DNA of 18,882 nucleotides from Pseudorhodoplanes sp. (lineage in GTDB: Bacteria > Pseudomonadota > Alphaproteobacteria > Rhizobiales > Xanthobacteraceae), in contig WBUW01000011.1 in the NCBI GenBank assembly GCA_008933495.1, positions 1-18,882 on the forward strand. The letters are read 5' to 3'. The notes beneath the pieces were generated by a model that saw only the letters and a list, made by a program, of their open reading frames with translations, was not told the DNA's origin and did no database searches. The position numbers and the translations under genes were made by a program. Below, piece after piece: positions 6,989-14,751 of the stretch. Positions within the stretch are counted from its first letter, which is position 1. The number at the start of each line of letters is the position of its first letter.

Positions 6989-7042
6989 TTGTCCCCCTGA
7001 TCGGTATGCCGGCGGTCGTCGCGCCGCCGAGTAGCGATACCG

Positions 7043-7072
7043 TAATGATCGGGGCCGTCGGATGAAAGTCAA
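7043..7072 (-). promoter_or_regulatory. Weak promoter candidate for the SGNH hydrolase gene
   Basis: On the minus strand TTGACT (7072-7067) is followed after 18 bases by TCATTA (7048-7043). The -35 fits the consensus well, the -10 poorly. It lies in the 142-base gap between the ntrX stop and the hydrolase start, which also contains a 9-base direct repeat GGCTATTGA at 7084-7092 and 7114-7122. Confidence 0.25.
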
Positions 7073-7130
7073 TACAGGCCGACGGCTATTGAAGGTCGAA
7101 GAAAATTGTCCAAGGCTATTGACATATATT

Positions 7131-8501
7131 CTAGCTGATGCCGAGCGCCTTGAGCTTGCGGTGCAGCGCGGAGCGCTCCATGCCGACAAATTCGGCGGTG
7201 CGCGAAATATTGCCGCCGAAGCGATTGATCTGGGCGACCAGATATTCGCGTTCGAACATTTCACGCGCTTCGCGCAGGGGCAGACCCATGAGCTGTTCGC
7301 CGCCATTGCCGTTCGGCATGGTCGGGATCATGGAACCGACATCCTGCGGGAGCATGCTGGCATTGATCGCGGCGGACGAATCGCCGCCGGCCAGAATCAT
7401 CAGGCGTTCTACATTGTTGCGGAGCTGGCGCACATTGCCGGGCCAATCGTGCGATTGCAGCACCGCCATGGCATCGTCCCCGATGCTGCGCTTGGGCAGA
7501 CCGGTGGCATGCGAAATCTGCTCCATGAAGAAGTCGACGAGTTCGGCAATGTCCTCTCGCCGTTCGGCCAGCGGCGGAACGCGGATCGGTACGACCGACA
7601 GGCGGTGATAGAGGTCCTCGCGAAAACGTCCGGCCGCGATTTCGGCCTCCAGATTGCGCGCGGTCGAGGAGATGATCCGCACATCGACGGCGACTCTGCT
7701 GTTGCCGCCGACCCGCTCGAAAGTCTGGTCGGTCAATACGCGCAATATCCTGTTCTGGGTTTCGCGCGGCATGTCGGAAATCTCGTCGATGAAGAGCGTG
7801 CCGCCATGCGCCTCTTCGAGCGCGCCGATTTTGCGGCCCTGGCTGCCATTCGCCTGCTCGATCCCGAACAGTTCGGTCTCCATGCGCTCGGGCGTAATTG
7901 CCGCCGCATTGATGACGACGAACGGCCCGGCCGCGCGTGCCGACAGCGAATGGATGGTGCGCGCGCACAATTCCTTGCCGCAGCCGGAAGGTCCGACGAT
8001 GAGGATCCGGCTGTTGGTTGGCGCCACGCGCTCGATCGTCTGGCGGAGCTGGTTGATGGTCGACGAATGCCCCATGATCGAATTGGCGACCGGGGCGAGC
8101 TGTTTCAGCTCGCGGACCTCGCGGCGCAGGCGCGAGGCTTCGAGCGCGCGGTCGGCGATGAGCAGCAGCCGATCGGCCTTGAACGGCTTCTCGATGAAAT
8201 CGTAAGCGCCGTTCTTGATGGCGGCGACCGCGGTCTCGATATTGCCGTGCCCGGAAATCATGACGACCGGCAATTCCGGATGCAGCTCCTTGACGGCGCC
8301 CAGAAGCTGCAAGCCGTCGAGGCGGCTGCCCTGCAGCCAGATGTCGAGAAACACGAGGTTCGGGCGCCGGGCCTGGATCGCGGCGAGCGCGGAATCGCTG
8401 TTACGTGCCGTTCGCGTGGCAAATCCCTCATCCTGGAGAATGCCCGCGACCAGTTCGCAAATGTCGGCCTCGTCGTCGACGATCAATATATCGGCTGCCA
8501 T
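7131..8501 (-). CDS. ntrX: Nitrogen regulation response regulator NtrX
   Basis: A 456-residue NtrC-family regulator. The receiver domain (1-120) has the acidic pocket D9/D10, phospho-acceptor D53 and K105. The AAA+ domain (about 143-370) has Walker A GPSGCGKE at 170-177, Walker B TLFIDE at 235-240 and the WPGNVRQL segment at 353-360. The C-terminal helix-turn-helix (about 420-456) ends RTAEFVGMERSALHRKLKALGIS. At the position of the sigma-54-contacting GAFTGA loop the protein reads GIEQANGSQGRKIGALEEA, so the motif is absent; as I recall this is typical of alphaproteobacterial NtrX, which would then act on sigma-70 promoters or as a repressor. Its partner kinase is NtrY, whose stop lies nine bases upstream. 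The pair is linked to nitrogen metabolism and redox responses in related bacteria. Confidence 0.95.
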   Translation of the reverse strand: MAADILIVDDEADICELVAGILQDEGFATRTARNSDSALAAIQARRPNLVFLDIWLQGSRLDGLQLLGAVKELHPELPVVMISGHGNIETAVAAIKNGAYDFIEKPFKADRLLLIADRALEASRLRREVRELKQLAPVANSIMGHSSTINQLRQTIERVAPTNSRILIVGPSGCGKELCARTIHSLSARAAGPFVVINAAAITPERMETELFGIEQANGSQGRKIGALEEAHGGTLFIDEISDMPRETQNRILRVLTDQTFERVGGNSRVAVDVRIISSTARNLEAEIAAGRFREDLYHRLSVVPIRVPPLAERREDIAELVDFFMEQISHATGLPKRSIGDDAMAVLQSHDWPGNVRQLRNNVERLMILAGGDSSAAINASMLPQDVGSMIPTMPNGNGGEQLMGLPLREAREMFEREYLVAQINRFGGNISRTAEFVGMERSALHRKLKALGIS

Positions 8502-8510
8502 GCGTGACGC

Positions 8511-10757
8511 TCATTGCCCTGTTGTGAGGGATCTTTCTCCGCTCGTGGCGGTCACCGGCGGATCCGCGTTGAAACGCATGCGAATCCAGGCTCCGCGCCG
8601 CCCCGGCTCTTTCTCGGCGGCGTCGTGTAGCTCGATGCCGCCCCCGTGCTCTTCGAGAATCTTGCCGACAATGGCGAGCCCAAGCCCGGTTCCTTTTTCG
8701 CGGGTCGTGACATAGGGTTCGAGCAAGCGGCCGCGACCCTCCTTCGGCAGGCCGATGCCGTTGTCGACAATATCGATCGTGATGTCGGACCCGGCGCGCC
8801 GCGCGGACACCTCGATCCGGCCGCGCTCGCCGCCGGCCGGCCCGGCGGCAATCGCTTCGGCGGCGTTCTTGATGATGTTGGTGAGCGCCTGCGAAATGAG
8901 CCGGCGGTCGAAACGCGCCGGCATCGGGTCGTCGGCGATTGCGTGCTCGATATCGATATTGGGATGGCCGACCCGCATCAGGAATGCCGCCTGGCGGACC
9001 GTGTCCGCGACATCCTCCTGGGCGATCACGGGCTTCGGCATGCGCGCAAACCGGGAGAACTCGTCGACCATGCGGCGAATGTCGTCGACCTGGCGAACGA
9101 TCGTGTCGGTGCATTGCTCGAAGACGGCCGGGTCATCGCTAATGGACCGGCCATACTTGCGGCGCAGCCGCTCCGCCGACAACTGGATCGGCGTAAGCGG
9201 GTTCTTGATTTCATGGGCAATGCGCCGTGCGATATCGGCCCAGGCTGAGGTGCGCTGGGCGGTGACGAGTTCGGTAATGTCGTCGAGTGTCACGACATAG
9301 CCGTGCTCGGCGTCGGCCGACTGCTCGCTGGCGACGCGAACCGACAGGTTGCGCTCGCGGCCGGCGCGACTGATCGTGATCTGACCCTGCACCAGCCGCT
9401 GGTTGCCTTCGTGCGCGGCGGCGACCAGCCCGGCGAGCTCGGGAACGGCGTCGATCAGTTTACGTCCGAGCGCGTCCGCCTCGCCGTGTCCGATGAGCTT
9501 CTCCGCCGAACGATTGACGATGCTGATGCGGCCGTCGTGGTCGACGCCGATGACGCCCGCGCTCGCGCCGGCCAGCACGGCCTCGGTGAAGCGGCGGCGG
9601 CTGTCGATCTGGTCGCGCGCGCGCACGAGGTCGTCGCGCTGCGTGCGCAGCTCCTGGGTCATCTTGTTGAAGGTCTCGCCCAATTGCGCAAGGTCGCCCT
9701 CGGCGCGCCGAATGGGGACCTGAACATGCAGGTTCCCGGTCGACACCACATTGGCGGCGCCGATCAGCCGCCGGATCGGGGCCACCAGGCGATTGGCGAA
9801 GTTCAGCCCGATCCAGACCGCTGACAGGAGCAGGATCAGGGCAATCACGGTGTACATCAGGCCGAAGGCGATCTGCACGCCGAGGCGCCGCGCTTCGAGG
9901 TTCGCATACTCGACGACATTGGCGCGCGTCTCGCGCAACTGGGCGACCACGCGCGGATCGAGGCTGCGGGTGATATAGAGGTAGGTGTCTTCGAAATTGC
10001 GCAGCTTGATGATGGCGGCGACATAATTCGCCTCCGGAATCAGAGCAATCTGCGGCTCGGTTTCGTTGATGCGCTCAAGGACGGATTTCGACGGGGCGAC
10101 AAAATCGGCAGTGCCGCGCAGATTGCTGCGCTCGAGTACCGTGAGATTATTGTCGATCAGCGCGACCGCGCGCAGGCCGCGGATCGAGATTTGTGCGGTC
10201 AGGAACTGGCGGAAGCGGTCGCGATCCTGATCGAAGAGCGGCTTGGCGCGGGCCACGTCGATCGACATCGCGCCGATATCGCTGCGGATGAGCTGCCCGT
10301 GTTCGCGCAGATAGGCCTCCGAAACGTGGAGCGAGTTTTCGATCACCGCGCGCGTGCGTGTCGAGAACAGTCGGTCCAGTCCGCGGTCGAGCGTCACGCT
10401 CGCCACGATCGCGACCAGGATCGCGGGCGCGGCCGCGATCACCGAAAACAGGGCGATGATGCGGATGTGCAATTCCGACGCAGCGCGACCGCGCCGGCGC
10501 GCCTGGACGATGGACCAGATTTCGCGGCCGATGACGGAGATGAGGAACAGGGCGGCGACGGCGTCCGCCATTAGCAAGGCCACGACCACCTGATGGGTGG
10601 GAACGATCGGCGTGAGCCCGGTCAGGACGACGAAGGTGAGCAGCGCCGCGAGCAATGCGATCAGGACCGCCGCCGGCCCGAGCCAGCGGTTCATGAGCCG
10701 GCTGCCGGCGAAGCCGGCCAAGGCGTCAGCGGATGCTGTCTGGTCGGCGTGGGCCAT
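8511..10757 (-). CDS. ntrY: Membrane sensor histidine kinase NtrY
   Basis: A 748-residue kinase. Predicted membrane segments lie near 27-48, 57-77, 98-122 and 295-318, with a periplasmic sensing region of about 170 residues (124-293) between the third and fourth. Then come a HAMP linker (about 319-372), a PAS domain (about 385-495), a HisKA domain with phospho-accepting H515 in IAHEIKNPLTP, and an ATPase domain with the N box (NIIKNAAEAI), DNGIGLP and the GTGLGLAI glycine box. The N-terminal multi-helix plus HAMP plus PAS layout is diagnostic for NtrY and separates it from soluble NtrB. It phosphorylates NtrX. The start ATG at 10757 has a poor ribosome site. A 146-base gap separates it from ntrC, so it may have its own promoter besides read-through. 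Confidence 0.95.
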   Translation of the reverse strand: MAHADQTASADALAGFAGSRLMNRWLGPAAVLIALLAALLTFVVLTGLTPIVPTHQVVVALLMADAVAALFLISVIGREIWSIVQARRRGRAASELHIRIIALFSVIAAAPAILVAIVASVTLDRGLDRLFSTRTRAVIENSLHVSEAYLREHGQLIRSDIGAMSIDVARAKPLFDQDRDRFRQFLTAQISIRGLRAVALIDNNLTVLERSNLRGTADFVAPSKSVLERINETEPQIALIPEANYVAAIIKLRNFEDTYLYITRSLDPRVVAQLRETRANVVEYANLEARRLGVQIAFGLMYTVIALILLLSAVWIGLNFANRLVAPIRRLIGAANVVSTGNLHVQVPIRRAEGDLAQLGETFNKMTQELRTQRDDLVRARDQIDSRRRFTEAVLAGASAGVIGVDHDGRISIVNRSAEKLIGHGEADALGRKLIDAVPELAGLVAAAHEGNQRLVQGQITISRAGRERNLSVRVASEQSADAEHGYVVTLDDITELVTAQRTSAWADIARRIAHEIKNPLTPIQLSAERLRRKYGRSISDDPAVFEQCTDTIVRQVDDIRRMVDEFSRFARMPKPVIAQEDVADTVRQAAFLMRVGHPNIDIEHAIADDPMPARFDRRLISQALTNIIKNAAEAIAAGPAGGERGRIEVSARRAGSDITIDIVDNGIGLPKEGRGRLLEPYVTTREKGTGLGLAIVGKILEEHGGGIELHDAAEKEPGRRGAWIRMRFNADPPVTATSGERSLTTGQ

Positions 10758-10903
10758 TCTCGGTGCGTCGCAGGAGGGGCGGGTTGTCGGACGGAAAAGT
10801 CGGCGCAGGTACTCGATTAATGAGTATCTGATGTAATTCTACAACAATGTTGCGAAATTGCGACTATTCCGGGGCGCGACCGGCCGGATCAGACGCGCTC
10901 GCG
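10758..10903 (-). promoter_or_regulatory. ntrC-ntrY intergenic region with palindromes (possible ntrYX promoter)
   Basis: The gap contains a perfect 11-base inverted repeat CAACAATGTTG at 10842-10852 and a second one with arms TACTC (10810-10814) and GAGTA (10822-10826) around GATTAAT. On the minus strand a TTGTAG followed after 17 bases by ATTAAT, just downstream of the first palindrome, is a moderate promoter match. The first palindrome fits a CAA-N5-TTG pattern that I recall being reported for NtrX binding in rhizobia, so autoregulation is possible. The palindromes are seen; the regulator is inferred. Confidence 0.45.
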
Positions 10904-12343
10904 TCAGTTGCTGGTTCGAATTACCTGAATGTCGAGATCGCGGATTTTCTTGCGCAGCGTGTTGCGATTGACGCCAAGCAGGTCGGCCGCCCGGATCTGG
11001 TTGCCGCGCGTCGCCGCGAGGGCTGCGGTCAGCAGCGGATATTCGATCTCGCGCAGGATGCGATGATAGAGGCCGGGCGGCGGCAGGCGGCCCTGGAAGC
11101 CGGCAAAATATCTGGTGAGATTGCGCTCGACGGCGGCCGACAGACTGTCGGCCTCCGCGGCGACCGGCTCGGCGCTGGCCGCAGGTTGCGTCAGCTCCGC
11201 CTCGATCACCGCGACTGTGATCGTATCCTGCGGATAGAGCGCGGCGAGCCGGCGGGCCAGGTTCTCAAGCTCGCGCACATTGCCGGGCCACGAATATTTC
11301 CTCAGCCGGTCGAGCGCGGCCTGGTCGATCTGCTTGGGCGGCAGGCCCTCGCGCTCGGCCTGCAGGAAGAAGTGCCGGATAAGGTCGGGAATGTCTTCCG
11401 TGCGCTCGCGCAGCGGCGGCAAGCGCAGCGGCACGACGTTGAGGCGGAAGAACAGGTCCTCGCGGAACAATCCCTGCTGGATCAGGATGCGCAGGTCCTT
11501 GTTGGTGGCCGCCACGATGCGCACGTCGGTCTTGATCGGCGAGCGTCCGCCCACCGTCGTGTATTCGCCCTGCTGCAGGACGCGCAACAGGCGCGTCTGC
11601 GCCTCCATCGGCATGTCGCCGATCTCGTCCAGGAACAGCGTGCCGCCTTCGGCCAGCTCGAAGCGCCCGGCGCTGCGCGTATTGGCGCCGGTGAAGGCCC
11701 CCTTTTCGTGACCGAACAATTCGGACTCGATCAGGTCGCGCGGGATTGCGGCCATGTTGATGGCGACGAAGGGGCCGGTGCGGCGCTTGCCGAAATCGTG
11801 CAGCGCGCGCGCCACCAGTTCCTTGCCGGTGCCCGACTCGCCCATGATCATCACGGTGAGGTCGGTCTGCATGAGGCGCGCGAGCAGCCGGTAGATTTCC
11901 TGCATCGCGGGCGAGCGGCCGACCAGCGGGATCGAGTCGAATTCGTCGGTGCGGACCGGGGCCTGCGGCTTGTCCTTGGGCTCCGACAGCGCGCGCCCGA
12001 CGATGGCGACAAGCTCCTTCAGGTCGAAGGGCTTGGGCAGGTATTCATAGGCACCCTTCTCCGAGGCGCGGATCGCGGTCATGAACGTGTTCTGCGCGCT
12101 CATGACGATGATCGGCAGATCCGGGCGGATTTTCTTGATCCGCGGGATCAGTTCGAAGGCGTTCTCGTCCGGCATCACGACGTCGGTAATGACGAGATCG
12201 CCCTCGCCCTGGCTCACCCAGCGCCAGAGCGTGGCGGCGTTGCTGGTGGAGCGCACCTCATAGCCGGCGCGCGAGAGCGCCTGGTTGAGCACGGTCCGGA
12301 TCGCGGCATCGTCGTCGGCGACCAAAATGCTACCCGCGGGCAT
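10904..12343 (-). CDS. ntrC: Nitrogen regulation protein NtrC (sigma-54 activator)
   Basis: A 479-residue enhancer-binding protein. The receiver domain (1-120) has D10/D11, phospho-acceptor D54 and K104. The AAA+ domain has Walker A GESGTGKE at 168-175, the intact sigma-54 contact loop GAFTGA at 215-220, the Walker B segment GGTLFLDEIGDMP, and the arginine-finger region REDLFFRLNVVPLRLPPLRER. A Fis-type helix-turn-helix ends the protein (RAADLLGVNRNTLRKKIRDL). It activates sigma-54 promoters of nitrogen-scavenging genes when phosphorylated by NtrB. The start has an AAGAAG ribosome site. The gene follows ntrB after 30 bases. The contrast with NtrX, which lacks the GAFTGA loop, makes the assignment of the two regulators firm. 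Confidence 0.96.
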   Translation of the reverse strand: MPAGSILVADDDAAIRTVLNQALSRAGYEVRSTSNAATLWRWVSQGEGDLVITDVVMPDENAFELIPRIKKIRPDLPIIVMSAQNTFMTAIRASEKGAYEYLPKPFDLKELVAIVGRALSEPKDKPQAPVRTDEFDSIPLVGRSPAMQEIYRLLARLMQTDLTVMIMGESGTGKELVARALHDFGKRRTGPFVAINMAAIPRDLIESELFGHEKGAFTGANTRSAGRFELAEGGTLFLDEIGDMPMEAQTRLLRVLQQGEYTTVGGRSPIKTDVRIVAATNKDLRILIQQGLFREDLFFRLNVVPLRLPPLRERTEDIPDLIRHFFLQAEREGLPPKQIDQAALDRLRKYSWPGNVRELENLARRLAALYPQDTITVAVIEAELTQPAASAEPVAAEADSLSAAVERNLTRYFAGFQGRLPPPGLYHRILREIEYPLLTAALAATRGNQIRAADLLGVNRNTLRKKIRDLDIQVIRTSN

Positions 12344-12373
12344 CGCTTCTTATCCAACCTCCGCTGTCAGTGT

Positions 12374-13525
12374 TCATCGCTCGCCCGCCGCGCTCGCCAG
12401 CCCCGACATGCTGGTTCGCGCCGCGGCGTCAGCCCCGGCAAACATCGGCATCAGCACCCGGAATGTCGTGTGCCGCGCCTGTGATTCACATTCGACGATG
12501 CCGCCGTGATCGCCGATGATCTTGGCGACCAAGGCAAGGCCGAGGCCCGATCCGCTCGGCTTGGTGGTCACGAAGGGATCGAACAGGTGCGGCACGAGAT
12601 CGCTCGGCACGCCCGGCCCGTTGTCCTTGATGCAGAATTCGAGCGGCAGCGAGACGCGCGTCTTGCTGCCGGGCAGCGACAGCCGCACGCCCGGGCGGAA
12701 CGCCGTGGTCATGTGGATTTCGCCGTCGATCGCATGCTCGCCGATCGCCTCGGCGGCGTTTTTCACGAGATTGAGGAAGACCTGCACGAGTTGGTCGCGG
12801 TTTGCCAGCACCGGCGGCAACGAGGGGTCGTAATCCTCGACAAACTTGATGTGCCGCCCAAATCCCGATTGCGCTAGCCGCTTCACATGCTCGAGCACGA
12901 CATGGATGTTCACGGGTTCGCGCTCGACCGGGCGTTCGTCGGCAAAGACCTCCATGCGGTCCACGAGCTTTACGATCCGGTCGGCCTCGTCGCAGATCAG
13001 GCGCGTCAGTGCGCGATCCTCGTCGGCGGCGGCCTGTTCGAGCAATTGCGCGGCGCCGCGAATGCCCGACAAGGGGTTCTTGATCTCGTGCGCCAGCATG
13101 GAGGCCAGCGCGATGACGGAACGGGCGGCGCCGCGATGGGTGAGCTGGCGGTCCATCTTGTCGGCGATCGTGCGTTCCTGCAGCATGATCACGACGTAAC
13201 CGGGCTTTTCCGGCAGCGGCGCCACATGCAGATCGACGATCCGGTCGCCGGGATTGCGCGGGGTGGAGAGATCGACGCGATATTCGTTCACCGGCGCGCC
13301 GCGGTCGCGCACCTGCTCAACAAGCGCCAGCAAGGGGCTGCCGAACGGAACAAGGTCGCGCAAGTGGAGGCGCTGCAGCAGCGTGACGGAGACCTCGAAA
13401 AAGGCCTCGGCCGATACATTGGCGTCGACGACCCGGCCCTGCCCGTCGACCACGAACACCGGCAGCGGCAGCGCGTTGACCACGGCTTCGGACGGAAATG
13501 CGACCGTGGCCGCCTCGATACTCAT
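12374..13525 (-). CDS. ntrB: Nitrogen sensor histidine kinase NtrB
   Basis: A 383-residue soluble kinase without membrane segments. An N-terminal PAS domain (about 15-115, PVFVVDGQGRVVDAN) precedes the HisKA domain with H146 in LAHEIKNPLSGIRGAAQLLE, and an ATPase domain with NLVKNAAEAI, DNGPGVP and GSGLGLAL boxes. NtrB phosphorylates NtrC when nitrogen is limiting and dephosphorylates it when bound by PII (GlnB). The start codon at 13525 overlaps the dusB stop as ATGA, and GGAGG lies six bases before it within the end of dusB, so dusB and ntrB are translationally coupled. This is the classical nifR3-ntrB-ntrC operon of alphaproteobacteria. Confidence 0.96.
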   Translation of the reverse strand: MSIEAATVAFPSEAVVNALPLPVFVVDGQGRVVDANVSAEAFFEVSVTLLQRLHLRDLVPFGSPLLALVEQVRDRGAPVNEYRVDLSTPRNPGDRIVDLHVAPLPEKPGYVVIMLQERTIADKMDRQLTHRGAARSVIALASMLAHEIKNPLSGIRGAAQLLEQAAADEDRALTRLICDEADRIVKLVDRMEVFADERPVEREPVNIHVVLEHVKRLAQSGFGRHIKFVEDYDPSLPPVLANRDQLVQVFLNLVKNAAEAIGEHAIDGEIHMTTAFRPGVRLSLPGSKTRVSLPLEFCIKDNGPGVPSDLVPHLFDPFVTTKPSGSGLGLALVAKIIGDHGGIVECESQARHTTFRVLMPMFAGADAAARTSMSGLASAAGER

Positions 13526-14592
13526 GCCGCCCTCCGGCCCGTCCGCGCGTCGCCGGCGGCGTGCGCCGCAAACACCTCGAACGCGCGCGCCAGCCGCGTC
13601 AATGTATCGGCCGGATTGTCGGCGGTGAGCACGGTAAAGCGCTCGCGTTTGAGAATCTCCGCCGAAACGCCGGCATTGGCGGCCGCCACATCGAGCGCCG
13701 AGCCGATGTGTTTGCGCGCGTGGCGGCGCCCGATTTCAGTGCCATGGTGCGCGAGCATCTGCTCGTACACTTCGGACACGAGCGCAAGCTGGGTCAGGAG
13801 ATCGGGATCGCGTTCGCGCGCGCCGGTCGCCAGATAGCGGGCCAATTGGCCGGGGAACCACGGCCGACCCTGCGCCGCGCGCCCGACCATGACCATGTCG
13901 GCGCCGGACTGTTCAAGCGCGGCATCGGCGTCGTCGCAATTCGTGATGTCGCCGTTGACGGCGACCGGAACGGACACGGCGTCCTTGACCGACCGCACCG
14001 CCGCCCAGTTCGCGCGTCCCCTGTAGAACTGGCAGCGCGTGCGCCCGTGCACGGTGATCATCCGCACGCCGGCATCCTCGGCGCGGCGCGCAAGCTCCGG
14101 CGCATTGATCGATGCGTCGTCCCATCCGAGCCGCATTTTCAGCGTGACCGGGATCGACACGGCCGCGACGGTTGCTTCGATCAGGGCCAGGGCGTGATCG
14201 AGGTCGCGCATCAGCGCCGACCCGGATTGGCCGTTGATGACGTGCTTGGCCGGGCAGCCCATATTGATGTCAACCACGGCGGCGCCCGATGCTTCGGCGA
14301 CGCGGGCACCTTCGGCCATCCAGCGCGCCTCGCAGCCGGCCAGTTGCACGACATGGATGTCGACGCCCTCGCCCTCGGCACGCAGCAACGCGTCACGCCG
14401 ACGATCGACCAGCTTCTGGGTCGCCACCATTTCCGAAACGACGAGGCCGGCGCCGAGCCGGGCGACCAGGCGCCGGAACGGCGCGTCCGTGACCCCCGAC
14501 ATCGGGGCGAGGACGACACAATTGGCGAGTGCGATTTCGCCGATGCGGCGCGGATTTGTGCGGGCAGTTTTGGCGGTCACGGGTATTTGCAC
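13522..14592 (-). CDS. dusB: tRNA-dihydrouridine synthase DusB (NifR3)
   Basis: A 356-residue flavin enzyme. It begins the barrel with LAPMSGVTDAPFRRL, contains the catalytic cysteine C113 in DINMGCPAKHV, substrate and FMN contact segments TLKMRLGW and HGRTR (182-186), and the FMN phosphate site VAVNGDI...MVGRAAQGRPW. It reduces uridine to dihydrouridine in tRNA using NADPH. The gene is historically called nifR3 because it heads the ntrBC operon, although its own function is not nitrogen control. The first possible start is GTG at 14592; a second GTG at 14580 is equally weak in ribosome site, so the first four residues are uncertain. An out-of-frame ATG at 14594 ends after five codons and is not the start. 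Confidence 0.94.
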   Translation of the reverse strand: MQIPVTAKTARTNPRRIGEIALANCVVLAPMSGVTDAPFRRLVARLGAGLVVSEMVATQKLVDRRRDALLRAEGEGVDIHVVQLAGCEARWMAEGARVAEASGAAVVDINMGCPAKHVINGQSGSALMRDLDHALALIEATVAAVSIPVTLKMRLGWDDASINAPELARRAEDAGVRMITVHGRTRCQFYRGRANWAAVRSVKDAVSVPVAVNGDITNCDDADAALEQSGADMVMVGRAAQGRPWFPGQLARYLATGARERDPDLLTQLALVSEVYEQMLAHHGTEIGRRHARKHIGSALDVAAANAGVSAEILKRERFTVLTADNPADTLTRLARAFEVFAAHAAGDARTGRRAA

Positions 14593-14751
14593 ATCAAATA
14601 GTCAATTGTCAAAGTGCATAGACTTTAGCCAATTCGTGCTACAGACACAAGTGTTGCATTGCAGCAATCACGGCTTTGTTTATTCCGCTACCGGCCGGCC
14701 GAGCGACCGGCTAAGCAAAATGCCTATCGGCAGGACCAGGAGCGTTCCGGC
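14593..14751. promoter_or_regulatory. Divergent intergenic region between dusB-ntrBC and ispDF
   Basis: This 159-base AT-richer gap must hold the promoters of both operons. I see a TTGCATTGCAGCAA element at 14654-14667, which contains the perfect palindrome TGCATTGCA. On the minus strand TTGGCT and GACAAT 16 bases apart could serve dusB with a very short leader. A sigma-54-like TGGC...TGCA pair is one base too widely spaced. None of these is strong enough for a firm promoter call. Confidence 0.35.

Noticed and set aside
7131..8507. Long plus-strand open frames antisense to ntrX, ntrC, hflX and phaC
   Set aside because: They are by-products of high GC content opposite well-identified genes; their translations are rich in Arg, Asp and His and show no family features.
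10908..10930. tRNA T-loop-like sequence GGTTCGAATTACC
   Set aside because: It is the end of the ntrC coding sequence on the other strand (residues IRTSN); no acceptor, D or anticodon stems surround it.
14593..14660. Possible sigma-54 promoter (TGGC...TGCA) upstream of dusB-ntrBC
   Set aside because: The GG and GC are separated by 11 bases instead of the required 10, and the flanks do not match.
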